From Halomonas litopenaei (GTDB taxonomy: Bacteria; Pseudomonadota; Gammaproteobacteria; Pseudomonadales; Halomonadaceae): a stretch of 64,000 bases of DNA. Every line of letters begins with the position of its first letter. Positions within the stretch are counted from its first letter, which is position 1. Of the stretch, positions 24,996 through 33,963 are shown in pieces. Location of the stretch: assembly GCF_003045775.1 (NCBI RefSeq), contig NZ_PXNS01000009.1:1-64000 (forward strand), read 5' to 3'. Under the pieces are notes generated by a model, which saw only the letters and a program-made list of their open reading frames with translations, was not told the DNA's origin and did not search any database. The translations under genes were made by a program, and so were the position numbers.

Positions 24996-27176
24996 ATGGC
25001 ACTGGATCGAACAGCCGGTTTTGACATGCTCGTTCAGATTTCCGAGAACGAACTCAACAATCAACTTGCCACGGCCTTCCTCGCCGGAGGGATCTTTCCA
25101 CCCAGTATCAGCGTGCCAGTCAATGCAGGCGGTGTCAGCGGGAGCGCCGATCTGAATTTCGATACCCCCGTCGCCGACCTGGACCGCCCTCGGCCGAGAA
25201 TGGGGCTGACCGTTCCCTTTTCCAATTCTCAGCTCCAGATCACCGCGCCCCTGGCGTTGACGGTCGCCCCGATCGGTGGCGCCATCACGGTGGTGGACAG
25301 TATCGCCATGGTGACCGAGGGCAGCAATCAATTCGCCACCATGGACTTCAATGCCGGTGCGCCCACGGTCAATGTGGCCTTCGATCCTGCGTCGGTGTCA
25401 CTGCTTGAGCCGCTTCTGGATGTTGCGGGGCTGAGCCTCACGCAGGCGCAGAACATGATGGCGGGAGTCGTGCTCGACCAGCTTCAGTCCAGCATCGGTC
25501 GAATCGATCTGACGCCAGCGATCCCGGTCGTCGACGATACGGATGCGACAACCGTCTTCGACATCGATGTCACCACCGTGAACGATACCACGGCACTGGA
25601 TCGTGATTGCCTTGCGTTCGGTGTGCGCATGTCCAGCGACGGCGGGGGTAATATCAATAACGTCACCTCCAGCTTGATCCCTGCCGGGAGCCAGTCGCTG
25701 GTGACGATGAGCAACTTCTGGTTGCTGGCCAGGGTAATGCGCCCACGTATCGCAAGCTCCATGGGCAGACCTGTCACCGATTTCGACACCCCCTTGAGGC
25801 TAAACCGCAGTATCCCCGCACCGGGTGGTCAGGGGACGCTTCGAAGTCTTGAGGCTCGCGTTGTCGCCAATCGCATTTCCGTCACGGGACGTGCCACCGA
25901 CTCGGGTAGTGGTTGGTCGGCGGAGTCGAATTTCTCGTTCTTCATCGATATCGGTCTGGATGCTGGGGCGATCACGGTGACTGCCACCACGCCGGTGGTG
26001 GATACCGATGTGGACCTGGCCTGGTGGGTGTGGCTTGCCTCACTCGGTCTGGGAGGTCTGTTCGGCGGTATCGTCGGAGTCATCATTGCCGCCGTGGTGC
26101 TGGCGATTGTCGAGGCGGTGGCAGAAGGCATCGCCGATGGTCTGATTTCGGATGGCATCAGCGGGGCCATTGGTGGCCTGCCGGCGATCCCGCTCGGGCC
26201 GATCGGTGGTGGTCTGACGCTGTCCAGTATCGTCCTCGATGATCTGGAATTGCGCTCGAGCATCGTGCGGTCGGTCTCGGTGCCGGTAAAACACCAGGGC
26301 GGAAACGTCGGTCTCGGAGGGTTCTCGGTGGATCTGGACAGTGGCGCCCTCAGTGCGGGGGTGCTGCCCGGAACCGATCTCGCCTGGAATCCCGCAAGCG
26401 GCTTGAATGCCGTCGGTGGCAGTGGGCTGACGGTCACGGGGACCTCCTTCGGCGCGCTGACACCGGTGCAGATATCGCGCCTGCCGCTGGCAACAAGCCA
26501 GATGTCTCTGGGCCTGATACCCCTCACGTGGCCGCGATGGTTCCTGTTCATGCCTCACCATGAGGTGGTCTTCGGGATGCGCACGTCCGAAGGGCGCCTG
26601 GCCAAGTTACGTGCCTGGCGCCAGATCGATCAGCAGGGGGCACTGCATCTGGACTGGATCACCTTCGACACCCCGACGCCATCGCTGGATATTGCGGCAC
26701 GATGGAGCGTGACAGAGCGCGGAGAGGTGACTGACTACATTGCGAAGGACTGTTCTCGTTGTCGTTCCAGCCCGGTGCGATGGTGCGGCGTGTTTGAAGC
26801 CTGGCCCAGGCTCACGGCCTTCCCGGTGGACTACGAGTGGTGCCTGTGTGGGCAGACCCTGGAACAGGGCGATGGCAAGGTGAAGAGCGCGGCAGGCATC
26901 ATTACCTATCGACTGGAGGGACGACGGCTCAAGATCGCGACCGAAATGGGCCAGTTGTTCAAGTGCGAGCTGTGTGTCAGCGCCATCGATGCCCGTGGCC
27001 TGGAGCTGTACACCTGTATTCAGCTCAATCAGCCCGGTATAGAGCGACGCTGCCGTCCGTGCAAACCGACTCGCAAGGATGTGTCGGTCAATCTGTTGCC
27101 GGTGGCCGCTGAGCTTGCCTACTGGCGACCCTTGCTGCCGCGGGAGCCGCTGGTCGAGGTAGATCCCATCGGCTAG
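24996..27176 (+). CDS. Large protein of unknown function, possible TULIP/P47-like N-terminus
   Basis: This 726-residue protein has no signal peptide. The first 320 residues are rich in beta-prone segments (ENELNNQLATAFLAGG, LQITAPLALTVAPIGG) and recall TULIP lipid-binding proteins of the clostridial P47 kind. That is a weak impression only. A very hydrophobic Gly/Ala/Ile segment spans about 343-375, followed by a Gly-rich stretch to about 407. The C-terminal 140 residues hold four Cys pairs (near 586, 616, 657 and 686: CSRC, CLCG, CELC, CRPC) that could bind zinc. The mixture suggests a membrane-interacting or self-assembling protein. It is co-translated with the gene before it and ended by a terminator. 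Confidence 0.7.
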   Translation: MALDRTAGFDMLVQISENELNNQLATAFLAGGIFPPSISVPVNAGGVSGSADLNFDTPVADLDRPRPRMGLTVPFSNSQLQITAPLALTVAPIGGAITVVDSIAMVTEGSNQFATMDFNAGAPTVNVAFDPASVSLLEPLLDVAGLSLTQAQNMMAGVVLDQLQSSIGRIDLTPAIPVVDDTDATTVFDIDVTTVNDTTALDRDCLAFGVRMSSDGGGNINNVTSSLIPAGSQSLVTMSNFWLLARVMRPRIASSMGRPVTDFDTPLRLNRSIPAPGGQGTLRSLEARVVANRISVTGRATDSGSGWSAESNFSFFIDIGLDAGAITVTATTPVVDTDVDLAWWVWLASLGLGGLFGGIVGVIIAAVVLAIVEAVAEGIADGLISDGISGAIGGLPAIPLGPIGGGLTLSSIVLDDLELRSSIVRSVSVPVKHQGGNVGLGGFSVDLDSGALSAGVLPGTDLAWNPASGLNAVGGSGLTVTGTSFGALTPVQISRLPLATSQMSLGLIPLTWPRWFLFMPHHEVVFGMRTSEGRLAKLRAWRQIDQQGALHLDWITFDTPTPSLDIAARWSVTERGEVTDYIAKDCSRCRSSPVRWCGVFEAWPRLTAFPVDYEWCLCGQTLEQGDGKVKSAAGIITYRLEGRRLKIATEMGQLFKCELCVSAIDARGLELYTCIQLNQPGIERRCRPCKPTRKDVSVNLLPVAAELAYWRPLLPREPLVEVDPIG

Positions 27177-27227
27177 GCTCGAGCCCACAAGAAACGCAAG
27201 AAAGTAGAAGGAAAAGAGATGGCAGGA

Positions 27228-27260
27228 GGGGCCGGTACCCGAGCAGGGTTCCGGCCCTTT
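27228..27260 (+). terminator. Rho-independent terminator after the 726-residue protein gene
   Basis: GGGCCGG-T-ACCC pairs with GGGT-T-CCGGCCC around GAGCA, followed by TTT. It lies 51 bases after the stop. Confidence 0.8.
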
Positions 27261-27349
27261 ACTGATTGGTGAGTTCTGCGCCTCGGCGTAACGCCATCTG
27301 GTTGCGGGATTCCCCGCCTGCTGGCGAGGCAGCCTGTCGAGGGAGGCTT

Positions 27350-27389
27350 GACGAGCGCTTCGCTCGTCGACTTTTCGGGCAGCGCCTAG
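27350..27389 (+). repeat. Dispersed intergenic repeat, copy 1
   Basis: GACGAGCG-CTT-CGCTCGTC hairpin followed by GACTTTTCGGGCAGCGCCTAG. The same CGCTCGTCGACTTTTCGG core occurs twice near 48052-48133. The hairpin with a short T run may also work as a terminator. Confidence 0.75.
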
Positions 27390-27427
27390 TGGCCGTGCGC
27401 TGAACGGCCAATGGAGGAGGGCAAGTA

Positions 27428-27841
27428 ATGAAAGCAGTTGTTCAGGAAGAGATATCCGGTTGCGGTATCGCGACGTGCGCGGTTCTGGCCGGCGTAAGCT
27501 ACGCCGAGGCCAGGAGCAGGGCCAAGGCGTTGGGCATCCACGCACAGGACCAGGCGCTCTGGTCTGATACCGCATACGTCAGGCGGCTGGCAACCGATCT
27601 GGGGGTCGAGCTGGGCGCCAGGGAGTTGCCGTTCGAGTCCTGGGAGGGGCTTCCCGACCTGGCTGTGCTGGCGATTAAATGGCGACGGGAGAGAGGGCGA
27701 CCGTTCTGGCATTGGGTCGTCTTTCGTCGAGACGAAGGGGGAGAGAGCGTACTGGATTCGAAGAAATCATTGAAGCGTAATGTTCGACAAGACTTCGGTC
27801 GACTGAAGCCAAGATGGTTTATCGAGGCCTCCGTTATTTGA
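27428..27841 (+). CDS. C39-like cysteine peptidase domain protein
   Basis: This 137-residue protein is made only of a papain-like C39 domain. QEEISGCGIATCAVLAGVSY places the nucleophile Cys12 after the oxyanion Gln6. FWHWVVF provides His95, and VLDSKK provides the third residue Asp110. Full C39 domains cut double-glycine leader peptides in bacteriocin exporters; stand-alone ones like this occur widely in proteobacteria with unknown targets. GGAGGAGGGCAAGTA is a very strong ribosome binding site. It lies downstream of the two unknown genes but after a terminator, so a functional link is only suggested by position. Confidence 0.8.
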   Translation: MKAVVQEEISGCGIATCAVLAGVSYAEARSRAKALGIHAQDQALWSDTAYVRRLATDLGVELGARELPFESWEGLPDLAVLAIKWRRERGRPFWHWVVFRRDEGGESVLDSKKSLKRNVRQDFGRLKPRWFIEASVI

Positions 27842-28054
27842 ACAGGAGGAAAGAAATTTAGGCTCTCTTTTTTGTGGATTGTCTATCTGAGAACGTTGCA
27901 TTTTTTTGATGTTGAAATATTTCGCAAGATTGTAGGTTATTGGAGCAAGACGAAAGTCGTTGCTACTAAAAAATATGACGACTCTTTAATCGTGGAATCT
28001 ATCTTTCTTACGTCAGCATGCCCTCTTTATTGCGCTTTGACGTAGGAGAAAGCC

Positions 28055-31006
28055 ATGTTTTTCTCAAGACCAATAAGGTGCATTGCATTGGTGCCTTTTA
28101 TGGTGGGAGGAACGGCGGTAGCGGAACCCGTCGACATCGACTTCCAGGAAGTGACGAACCTTGCCGCCACTGTTTCTCCAGACGGCAGCCAGGCCGTCCT
28201 CGATATTCAAGGTGTGCTTTGGCGCCTGGACATGGCGTCGGGGGAGACGGTGAAGCTAACAGAGCCTGGTCTCGATCCGGCCAGGCCGCACTGGGGGCCG
28301 TCCGGTGACCTTATCGTCATGCAGGCCTACCAGCAGGGAACCTTCGATATCTGGATGATGGACAGCGATGGCGAAGGCTTGAAACCGCTCACGGGTGCGC
28401 CTTGGGACGAGCGCGAGCCAGAGCTTTCGCCCGATGGCAGTGAAATCGCCTTTGTGTCCGACCGGGGCGGTAGCTATGACGTCTGGACGATGACGCTGGA
28501 AACGCGGGCCCTTACCCAGTGGACCGATACGCCTGAAGAAGAGGCGTACCCCACCTGGGCGGCAGACGGCAATCGTATCGCCTACGTCGCCGATCGTACG
28601 AGTATCAAGGAGGTAAGCCGCGCAGGAGACATCCAGGCATTGGTCTCCGATATTCAGGGGATTGCCTACGCCCCTTCCTGGTCGGCGGGGGACAATGAGC
28701 CGATATCCTGGATTCGTTCGACTCCAGGCAAGACCGAATTGATGCTGGGCGACGAGGTGCGCCTCGACGGACACGATGTGTTCCCGTTCCGCGTGGACTG
28801 GCAGGCCGACGGCAGTGCGGTATTGGCGGCCGATGGCCAACTGATGCGCCTGGAAGCCGGGTCTGATGATCTGGTCCCGATTCCCTTCGCCGCCAGCCTA
28901 TCGATCGACAGACCGAACTTCAGCCGCGAGAACGACCTTGTCGGGTTCGGGCGGCACCAGGTGAAGGGGATCGTGACGCCAGCGTTGCACCCCGACGGCA
29001 ATCAGGTCGCCTTTGCCGCGCTCAATGACCTGTGGCTCATGCCGGTCGGCGAGGCTCCGCAACGCTTGACCAACGATGTCTACTACGAGTCCGACCCTGC
29101 CTGGTCGCCTGATGGGGAGCGACTGGCCTACGTCAGTGATCGCAGTGGCGCTCTGGACATCTGGATTCGCGAGATGGCGAGCGGCAAGAAGTGGGCCCTG
29201 ACGAACTCCGATGAGACAGAGCTTTACCCCGCCTGGTCGCCGGATGGCTCGAGGCTGGTCTATCAGAATGCCTCGGGCGATACCAAGGTGATCGATATCG
29301 CGTCAGGTGAAAGTCGCGCTATCGTCGAAGGCATGTTTCAGCCTGGCCGCGCCAGTTGGTCGGCCGATGGCAAGCACGTCGCGCTTGCCGGTGTCGTGCC
29401 CTACACCAGCCGTTTCAGGGAGGGCACCAATCAGGTGCTGGTGGTCGATGTCGCGTCGGGTGAGCAGCGCTTCTATCCGGTTGCCGAGCATGCCTCCATC
29501 ACCACTCGCTCCGACAATGGTCCCGTCTGGGCGCCTGACGGCGGCAAGATGAGTTTTGTACTGGATGGTGCGCTCTACGTGATGGATGTCTCCGCCGAAG
29601 GCCGCCCCACAGGCGAGCCGAGGCGAGTCGCAGAGGGCATCGCCGATTCTCCTTCCTGGAGCGGAGATGCATCCCGCTTGCTGTTTTTGAAAGATGGTCA
29701 ACTCAAGATGGTGAGCCTCGACGATGGTGAGGTCCAGAACATCGACGTGAGGCTCGAGTGGTCGCCACAGGAGCTGCCTGAGAGCACGGTTGTGCACGTT
29801 GGCCGCCTGTGGAACGGCGCAAGTGACGAGGTGCTCACCGATGTCGACATCACGGTGGTGAACGGTCGAATTGCCGCCATCGGTTCGCACGATGACAGCA
29901 GGCCACAGGGTAATGTCATCGACGCCAGCGAGCTGACTGCGGTGCCGGGGCTGATCGAAGGTCACACCCACCAGACCTGGGGCAATCACACCTTCGGCTA
30001 TGGCGCCCGGCAGGGCCGCCTTTTGTTGTCCATGGGGATCACCAGCACGGTCTCGGTGGGGGATCTTGCCTACCGAGCGGTGGGCGACCACGAGGCTATC
30101 GCGTCAGGGAAGCGTGTCGGTCCGCGCTTCTTCTACACGGGTGGCCCGCTCGATGGTTCGCGCATCTACTACAATGCCATGCGCCCGGTAGCCGACGAAG
30201 GCCAGTTATCGGCAGAGCTGGAGCGCGCCGAGGCCCTGGACTTCGATGTGATGAAGACCTATGTGCGGATGAACCCGGCCTTCATGAAAGCGGTATCCGA
30301 TGAAGCGGGTCAGCGAGGGGTGCCGACCTATTCGCATTTTCTCGCCCCGGGCGTCTATCTGGACCAGAGCGGCACGACCCATCTGGGCGCCACCGAGCGG
30401 CTGGATTACTCGCGTATCGGCTCGCTGACGGGCAGGACCTATCAGGATGTGATCGATCTTTTTTCCCGGGCGAACATGTCGGTGGTGTCGACCTTCTTCG
30501 CGGTGGAGCCATCGCTGTTTGGCGACAACGACATTAGAGACGATGTCAGGGTCAAGGCGTTGGTCCCTCGGGCCGAGCGAGATGCCCTCCAGGAGGCCTT
30601 CGACAGCGACAGCTCCCCCGACAACTCCCACTTCCTGGCACAGTACGCGGATAATCCCGAAACGCTTGCTCGGATCGTCGAAGCGGGAGGGCGGCTGATC
30701 GCCGGCAGCGACTCCCCTCTGGACTTTGTCGGTTTCGGACTCCACAGCAATCTGCGTTGGCTGGAAAGCGGCCCCTTGACGCCGTTCCAGGCGCTGAGGT
30801 CTGCCACAGCAGTACCCGCCATGGAGCTTGGCCTGCACGAGCAACTGGGCACGCTGGAAGTCGGCAAGATGGCGGATATCGCCTTTGTCCGGGGGAAGCC
30901 GGATGAGGACATCCGTGACCTCATCAAGGTGGAAATGGTGATGAAGGGCGGTCATGCCTATCGCGTGGAGGACCTGGTGGCGCCTTTTTCCATGAATCTT
31001 GAATAG
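28055..31006 (+). CDS. Exported TolB-propeller/amidohydrolase fusion protein
   Basis: This 983-residue protein has a signal peptide (cleavage after AVA, residue 23). Residues about 30-560 contain repeated PD40/TolB blades (PxWSPDGxRLAYVSDRSG pattern, for example DPAWSPDGERLAYVSDRSG). The C-terminal part from about 575 is an amidohydrolase. ITVVNGRIAAIG and VPGLIEGHTHQ carry the metal-binding His637 and His639, MKTYVRM carries a candidate Lys, later histidines lie in PTYSHFLAPG and TTHLGATE, and Asp886 lies in LIAGSDSPLD. A metal-dependent hydrolase of the periplasm or cell surface is expected, substrate unknown. TAGGAGAAAGCC precedes the ATG. A hairpin terminator follows. Confidence 0.88.
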   Translation: MFFSRPIRCIALVPFMVGGTAVAEPVDIDFQEVTNLAATVSPDGSQAVLDIQGVLWRLDMASGETVKLTEPGLDPARPHWGPSGDLIVMQAYQQGTFDIWMMDSDGEGLKPLTGAPWDEREPELSPDGSEIAFVSDRGGSYDVWTMTLETRALTQWTDTPEEEAYPTWAADGNRIAYVADRTSIKEVSRAGDIQALVSDIQGIAYAPSWSAGDNEPISWIRSTPGKTELMLGDEVRLDGHDVFPFRVDWQADGSAVLAADGQLMRLEAGSDDLVPIPFAASLSIDRPNFSRENDLVGFGRHQVKGIVTPALHPDGNQVAFAALNDLWLMPVGEAPQRLTNDVYYESDPAWSPDGERLAYVSDRSGALDIWIREMASGKKWALTNSDETELYPAWSPDGSRLVYQNASGDTKVIDIASGESRAIVEGMFQPGRASWSADGKHVALAGVVPYTSRFREGTNQVLVVDVASGEQRFYPVAEHASITTRSDNGPVWAPDGGKMSFVLDGALYVMDVSAEGRPTGEPRRVAEGIADSPSWSGDASRLLFLKDGQLKMVSLDDGEVQNIDVRLEWSPQELPESTVVHVGRLWNGASDEVLTDVDITVVNGRIAAIGSHDDSRPQGNVIDASELTAVPGLIEGHTHQTWGNHTFGYGARQGRLLLSMGITSTVSVGDLAYRAVGDHEAIASGKRVGPRFFYTGGPLDGSRIYYNAMRPVADEGQLSAELERAEALDFDVMKTYVRMNPAFMKAVSDEAGQRGVPTYSHFLAPGVYLDQSGTTHLGATERLDYSRIGSLTGRTYQDVIDLFSRANMSVVSTFFAVEPSLFGDNDIRDDVRVKALVPRAERDALQEAFDSDSSPDNSHFLAQYADNPETLARIVEAGGRLIAGSDSPLDFVGFGLHSNLRWLESGPLTPFQALRSATAVPAMELGLHEQLGTLEVGKMADIAFVRGKPDEDIRDLIKVEMVMKGGHAYRVEDLVAPFSMNLE

Positions 31007-31022
31007 GTGCCTCGTCGCCATG

Positions 31023-31052
31023 AACAAGGGTCGTCAATTGACGGCCCTTGTT
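31023..31052 (+). terminator. Hairpin terminator after the amidohydrolase gene
   Basis: AACAAGGG-T-CGTCAA pairs with TTGACG-G-CCCTTGTT, ending in TTTC, 16 bases after the stop. The stem is nearly perfect on both strands. Confidence 0.75.
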
Positions 31053-31122
31053 TCAGGATGCGGGTCAGCATGGCATCGGATGGGACCTTGTATCCTGACA
31101 TTTTGCCGACATGGGGTATGTC

Positions 31123-31506
31123 ATGAGGTATGGCGTCTGTGGACTTTTCCTGATGCTGGCGCTGTTGCCGGGAGGCGCCGTGGCCCATGATGATCCCTGG
31201 ACCAGGGGCATCAACGAAGCGGCGGTGGGTTCGGGCTTTGACGATCCTTTTACGGAAGATATCAACGAAGCGGCGGTAGCAAGCGGGTTCGATGATCCCT
31301 TCACTGACGACGTGAATGAAGGTGTGATCGGCTCGGACATCGATGATCCGTTCACCGACGATATCAACGAAGGCGCAGTCGGATCAGGGCGCGACGATCC
31401 TTTTACCCCGGGTATCAATGAAGGCGCGGTAGGCTCGGGGTTCGAGGATCCGTTTACTGAACAGATCAATGAGGGGGCGATTGGCTCGGGTAGCGGTGGT
31501 TTCTGA
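31123..31506 (+). CDS. Small exported protein built of six 17-residue repeats
   Basis: The start at 31123 (GGGG six bases upstream) is preferred over an ATG at 31111. The 127-residue product has a signal peptide ending at AVA (about residue 20). Six head-to-tail 17-residue units follow with the consensus DDPFTxxINEGAVGSGF, with a short GSGGF end. The mature protein is very acidic and has no Cys and almost no basic residues. The unit length and the D/N/E pattern could suit calcium binding or a solenoid, but I know of no family. Repeats are also visible in the DNA with a 51-base period. Confidence 0.78.
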   Translation: MRYGVCGLFLMLALLPGGAVAHDDPWTRGINEAAVGSGFDDPFTEDINEAAVASGFDDPFTDDVNEGVIGSDIDDPFTDDINEGAVGSGRDDPFTPGINEGAVGSGFEDPFTEQINEGAIGSGSGGF

Positions 31507-31695
31507 TCCGCTCTTGTCAGTGCGGGTCTCTGGCGCAGGTCTCTGGCGTCGGCGCAGGTCTTTGGTGTCAGCCTGGCATATGCACCGGGAAGGCCGTTGA
31601 TATCGTCTCGTGCTACATTGCCAAGCTCGCCGTGGCGGATAGCGAGTTCCGTGACGGCCGCTGAGTGTATTGTCCATCGTCACTGAGGAAAACCG

Positions 31696-32046
31696 TTGAG
31701 TGCCATCGCCACCACACCGACACCGCCGTACTACGCGGTGATCTTCACCTCCACGAGAACGCCGGGGGATGACGGCTACGGCGAGATGGCCGAGCGCATG
31801 GTCGAACTGGCGGCACAGCAGCCGGGGTTTCTGGGGGTGGAGTCGGCGCGCTCGCCGGGTGAATACGCCGCCGGCATCACCGTGTCCTACTGGTCTGACC
31901 TGGCATCCATTCGCGCCTGGAAGGCCAACCTGGATCATCGCGAGGCCCAGGCCAGGGGCCGCGAGCGCTGGTATGCAAGCTACCGCGTCAGGGTGGCACT
32001 GGTGGAGCGGGAGTATGGACTCGACGAGACAGCGGGTATGAGCTGA
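31696..32046 (+). CDS. Antibiotic biosynthesis monooxygenase (ABM) fold protein
   Basis: This 116-residue protein starts at TTG (GAGGAA six bases upstream; no ATG fits the family start). The ferredoxin-like ABM dimer fold is shown by YYAVIFTSTRTPG, MVELAAQQPGFLGVESARS and ITVSYWSDLASIRAWKANLDHREAQARG, with WYASYRVRVA at the end. This class includes haem- and cofactor-free quinone monooxygenases such as YgiN, and many members of unknown role. It stands alone ahead of a bidirectional terminator. Confidence 0.85.
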   Translation: MSAIATTPTPPYYAVIFTSTRTPGDDGYGEMAERMVELAAQQPGFLGVESARSPGEYAAGITVSYWSDLASIRAWKANLDHREAQARGRERWYASYRVRVALVEREYGLDETAGMS

Positions 32047-32093
32047 GCAGCGACGTCGCTGTCATGACGCACCGCTAATATGACATGGCCAAT

Positions 32094-32147
32094 GACAAGG
32101 CCCCGCCGGGCAGCTGCTGCACTGCAGCCCGGCGGGGCCTTGTCGTT
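32094..32147. terminator. Bidirectional terminator between the ABM gene and the DGC-domain gene
   Basis: GACAAGGCCCCGCCGGGC pairs with GCCCGGCGGGGCCTTGTC over a CTGCTGCACTGCA loop region, with T-rich and A-rich flanks. It separates convergent genes and can serve both. Confidence 0.85.
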
Positions 32148-32216
32148 CTTGCGTATTGGTCTCACGTGCCACGCCACTTTCACCCGACGGGGCTGGCGTT
32201 ATCGCGTCGCCCTTGC

Positions 32217-32642
32217 TCAGTGTTGGGCGGTGAGTCTGACAGGGGAGTCGCTCTGGTCGAGGGTCGCGTCGCCGCAGGCGAGTGCGTCAACGATGGGAAT
32301 GAGCTGTGTGATGACGGCTTCCACGCAATCGTCATCGTAGCGGCGGCCACGTCGCTTCTTGAAGCCCTGCTCGTACAGTCGCATATGGTGGGTGGCGCTG
32401 ACGCCGGCCTTGTCCAGGCAGTGGGCGGTGCAGTGCATCTGGCAGCCGTCGAGTGCCACGATCGGTCGCCCGGATTGGGCCTTGCGCACCAGCCCCGGCA
32501 CGCCGCCACCAACGCCCGAGATGCAGGACATCTCGGCGATGCCGCGATGGTCGAGCGCAACAGCAACGCTGTTGGCGAGCTGGGCCACGTCTGAGCAGCC
32601 GGAGCAGGCGTAGACCAGAGGAAGGGGTGAGGGGGTGGCCAT
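32217..32642 (-). CDS. DGC domain putative zinc-binding protein
   Basis: The 141-residue protein starts at the ATG at 32642 (GGAGAG upstream); a longer frame to 32666 is less likely. CSGCSDVAQLANSVA near residue 13, SCISGVGGGVPGLV, and the name-giving DGCQMHCTAHCLDKAGV near 65-81 match the DGC family. Its conserved cysteines are thought to bind metal. The role is not known. It lies 58 bases after moeA on the same strand and probably belongs to the nitrate respiration/molybdenum cofactor transcript. Confidence 0.85.
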   Translation of the reverse strand: MATPSPLPLVYACSGCSDVAQLANSVAVALDHRGIAEMSCISGVGGGVPGLVRKAQSGRPIVALDGCQMHCTAHCLDKAGVSATHHMRLYEQGFKKRRGRRYDDDCVEAVITQLIPIVDALACGDATLDQSDSPVRLTAQH

Positions 32643-32700
32643 GGTGGGCTCTCCTTGTCGGAACATTCTGGGGTGTGCTGTCGGTGTTCAGGTCGTCTCA

Positions 32701-33963
32701 CTAGCGGGCGAACTGGCTCAGCGGCAGGTAGGGATAGCGCTGGCCGGGCACCACCTGCTGGCCAGGGGGCACCTGGAGGTAGCCGTCGGCTTGTGCTGCA
32801 CTCTTGAGCATATTGGAGCCCTGGTCGCCGGCGATCCTGGCCACCGGGGCGATGTCGCTGTGATCCAGGCGGACGCGCAGCCACTGGGTGCGGGTGCGGT
32901 TGGCGCGGTAGGTGAAGCCTGCGTGCACTGCAAAGCTCGCCAGCGGGGCGATGGTTCGTCCCTGTCGGCGATGCAGTACCGCCAGGCCCAACAGGTGCCA
33001 GGCGACCAGGGCAGCGGTGGGGTTGCCGGGAAGTCCCAGCAACGGGGTGCCGGTAGACGGGGACTGGCCGATGTAGCCCAGGGTGAAGGGCTTGCCGGGC
33101 TTCATCGCCACGCCGCTGAGGCAGATGCCGCCAAGGCGCTCGAGGCAGGGCCTGACGTGGTCTTCCTCACCCACCGAGACGCCGCCGGTACAGACGATCA
33201 GATCGGCCTGGCGGGCGGCGAAGGTCAGCGCTTCTTCCAGCGCCGTGGCGCTGTCGCTGATGTTGCCAAGGTCGACAAGCTCGGCGTTGTGATCCTGCAG
33301 CAGGGCGTGCAGCATGCCGGCGTTCGAGTTGTAGATCTGGCCCGGGGCCAGCGGCTTGCCGGGCGTGACCAGCTCCGAGCCGGTACTGATGACGGCGACG
33401 CGCACCCGACGCCGGCAGGGCACCTCGGTGATGCCCTGGGCCGCCAGCAGCGCCAGGCGGATGGCATCGAGGGGCTCACCTGGCTCGAGCAGAGCCGCTC
33501 CCTGGGTGAGCTCTTCGCCGCGTCGCCGGATATGGTCTCCCAGGTGCAAGTCAGTGGGAAAGTGGATCTGGCCGGCGTCGTCGATCCGTACCTGTTCCTG
33601 GGGCACCACCACGTCGGCACCGCGGGGAATCGGTGCGCCGGTGAAGATGCGCGCACAGCCGTCGAAGGGCAGGGTGATCGGGGCGGCGCCGGCGGGCACC
33701 CGGGCCACCACCGGCAGAGCAAGCCGGTGCTTGAGGTCGGCCAGACGCAGGGCGTAGCCGTCCATGGCGCTGTTGTCGATGCCGGGAACGTCGTGCAGCG
33801 CCTTGAGCGGCGCGGCCAGGATGCGGCCACGGGCGTGGGTCGTTCTCAGCGTCTCGGTGTCCTCCAGCGGGCGGGTCAAGGCGATGACCTGCTCGCGGGC
33901 CTGCCAGGGATCGATCAGGGTGCGGCCCCTGGTCGGTGTGTCACAGCCGCAGGTCTCGCTCAT
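32701..33963 (-). CDS. moeA: Molybdopterin molybdotransferase MoeA
   Basis: MoeA inserts molybdate into adenylylated molybdopterin, completing the cofactor needed by NarG. The 420-residue protein has the MoeA order. It opens with DVPGIDNSAMDGYA at 59-72 and RIFTGAPIPRGADVVVPQEQV at about 105-125. The MoCF-binding core carries ISTGSELVTPG and TGGVSVGEEDHV. It ends with PGKPFTLGYI and LGLPGNPTAALV. The start overlaps the moaB stop (ATGA). An N-terminal SETCGCDTP extension is unusual but short. Confidence 0.95.
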   Translation of the reverse strand: MSETCGCDTPTRGRTLIDPWQAREQVIALTRPLEDTETLRTTHARGRILAAPLKALHDVPGIDNSAMDGYALRLADLKHRLALPVVARVPAGAAPITLPFDGCARIFTGAPIPRGADVVVPQEQVRIDDAGQIHFPTDLHLGDHIRRRGEELTQGAALLEPGEPLDAIRLALLAAQGITEVPCRRRVRVAVISTGSELVTPGKPLAPGQIYNSNAGMLHALLQDHNAELVDLGNISDSATALEEALTFAARQADLIVCTGGVSVGEEDHVRPCLERLGGICLSGVAMKPGKPFTLGYIGQSPSTGTPLLGLPGNPTAALVAWHLLGLAVLHRRQGRTIAPLASFAVHAGFTYRANRTRTQWLRVRLDHSDIAPVARIAGDQGSNMLKSAAQADGYLQVPPGQQVVPGQRYPYLPLSQFAR

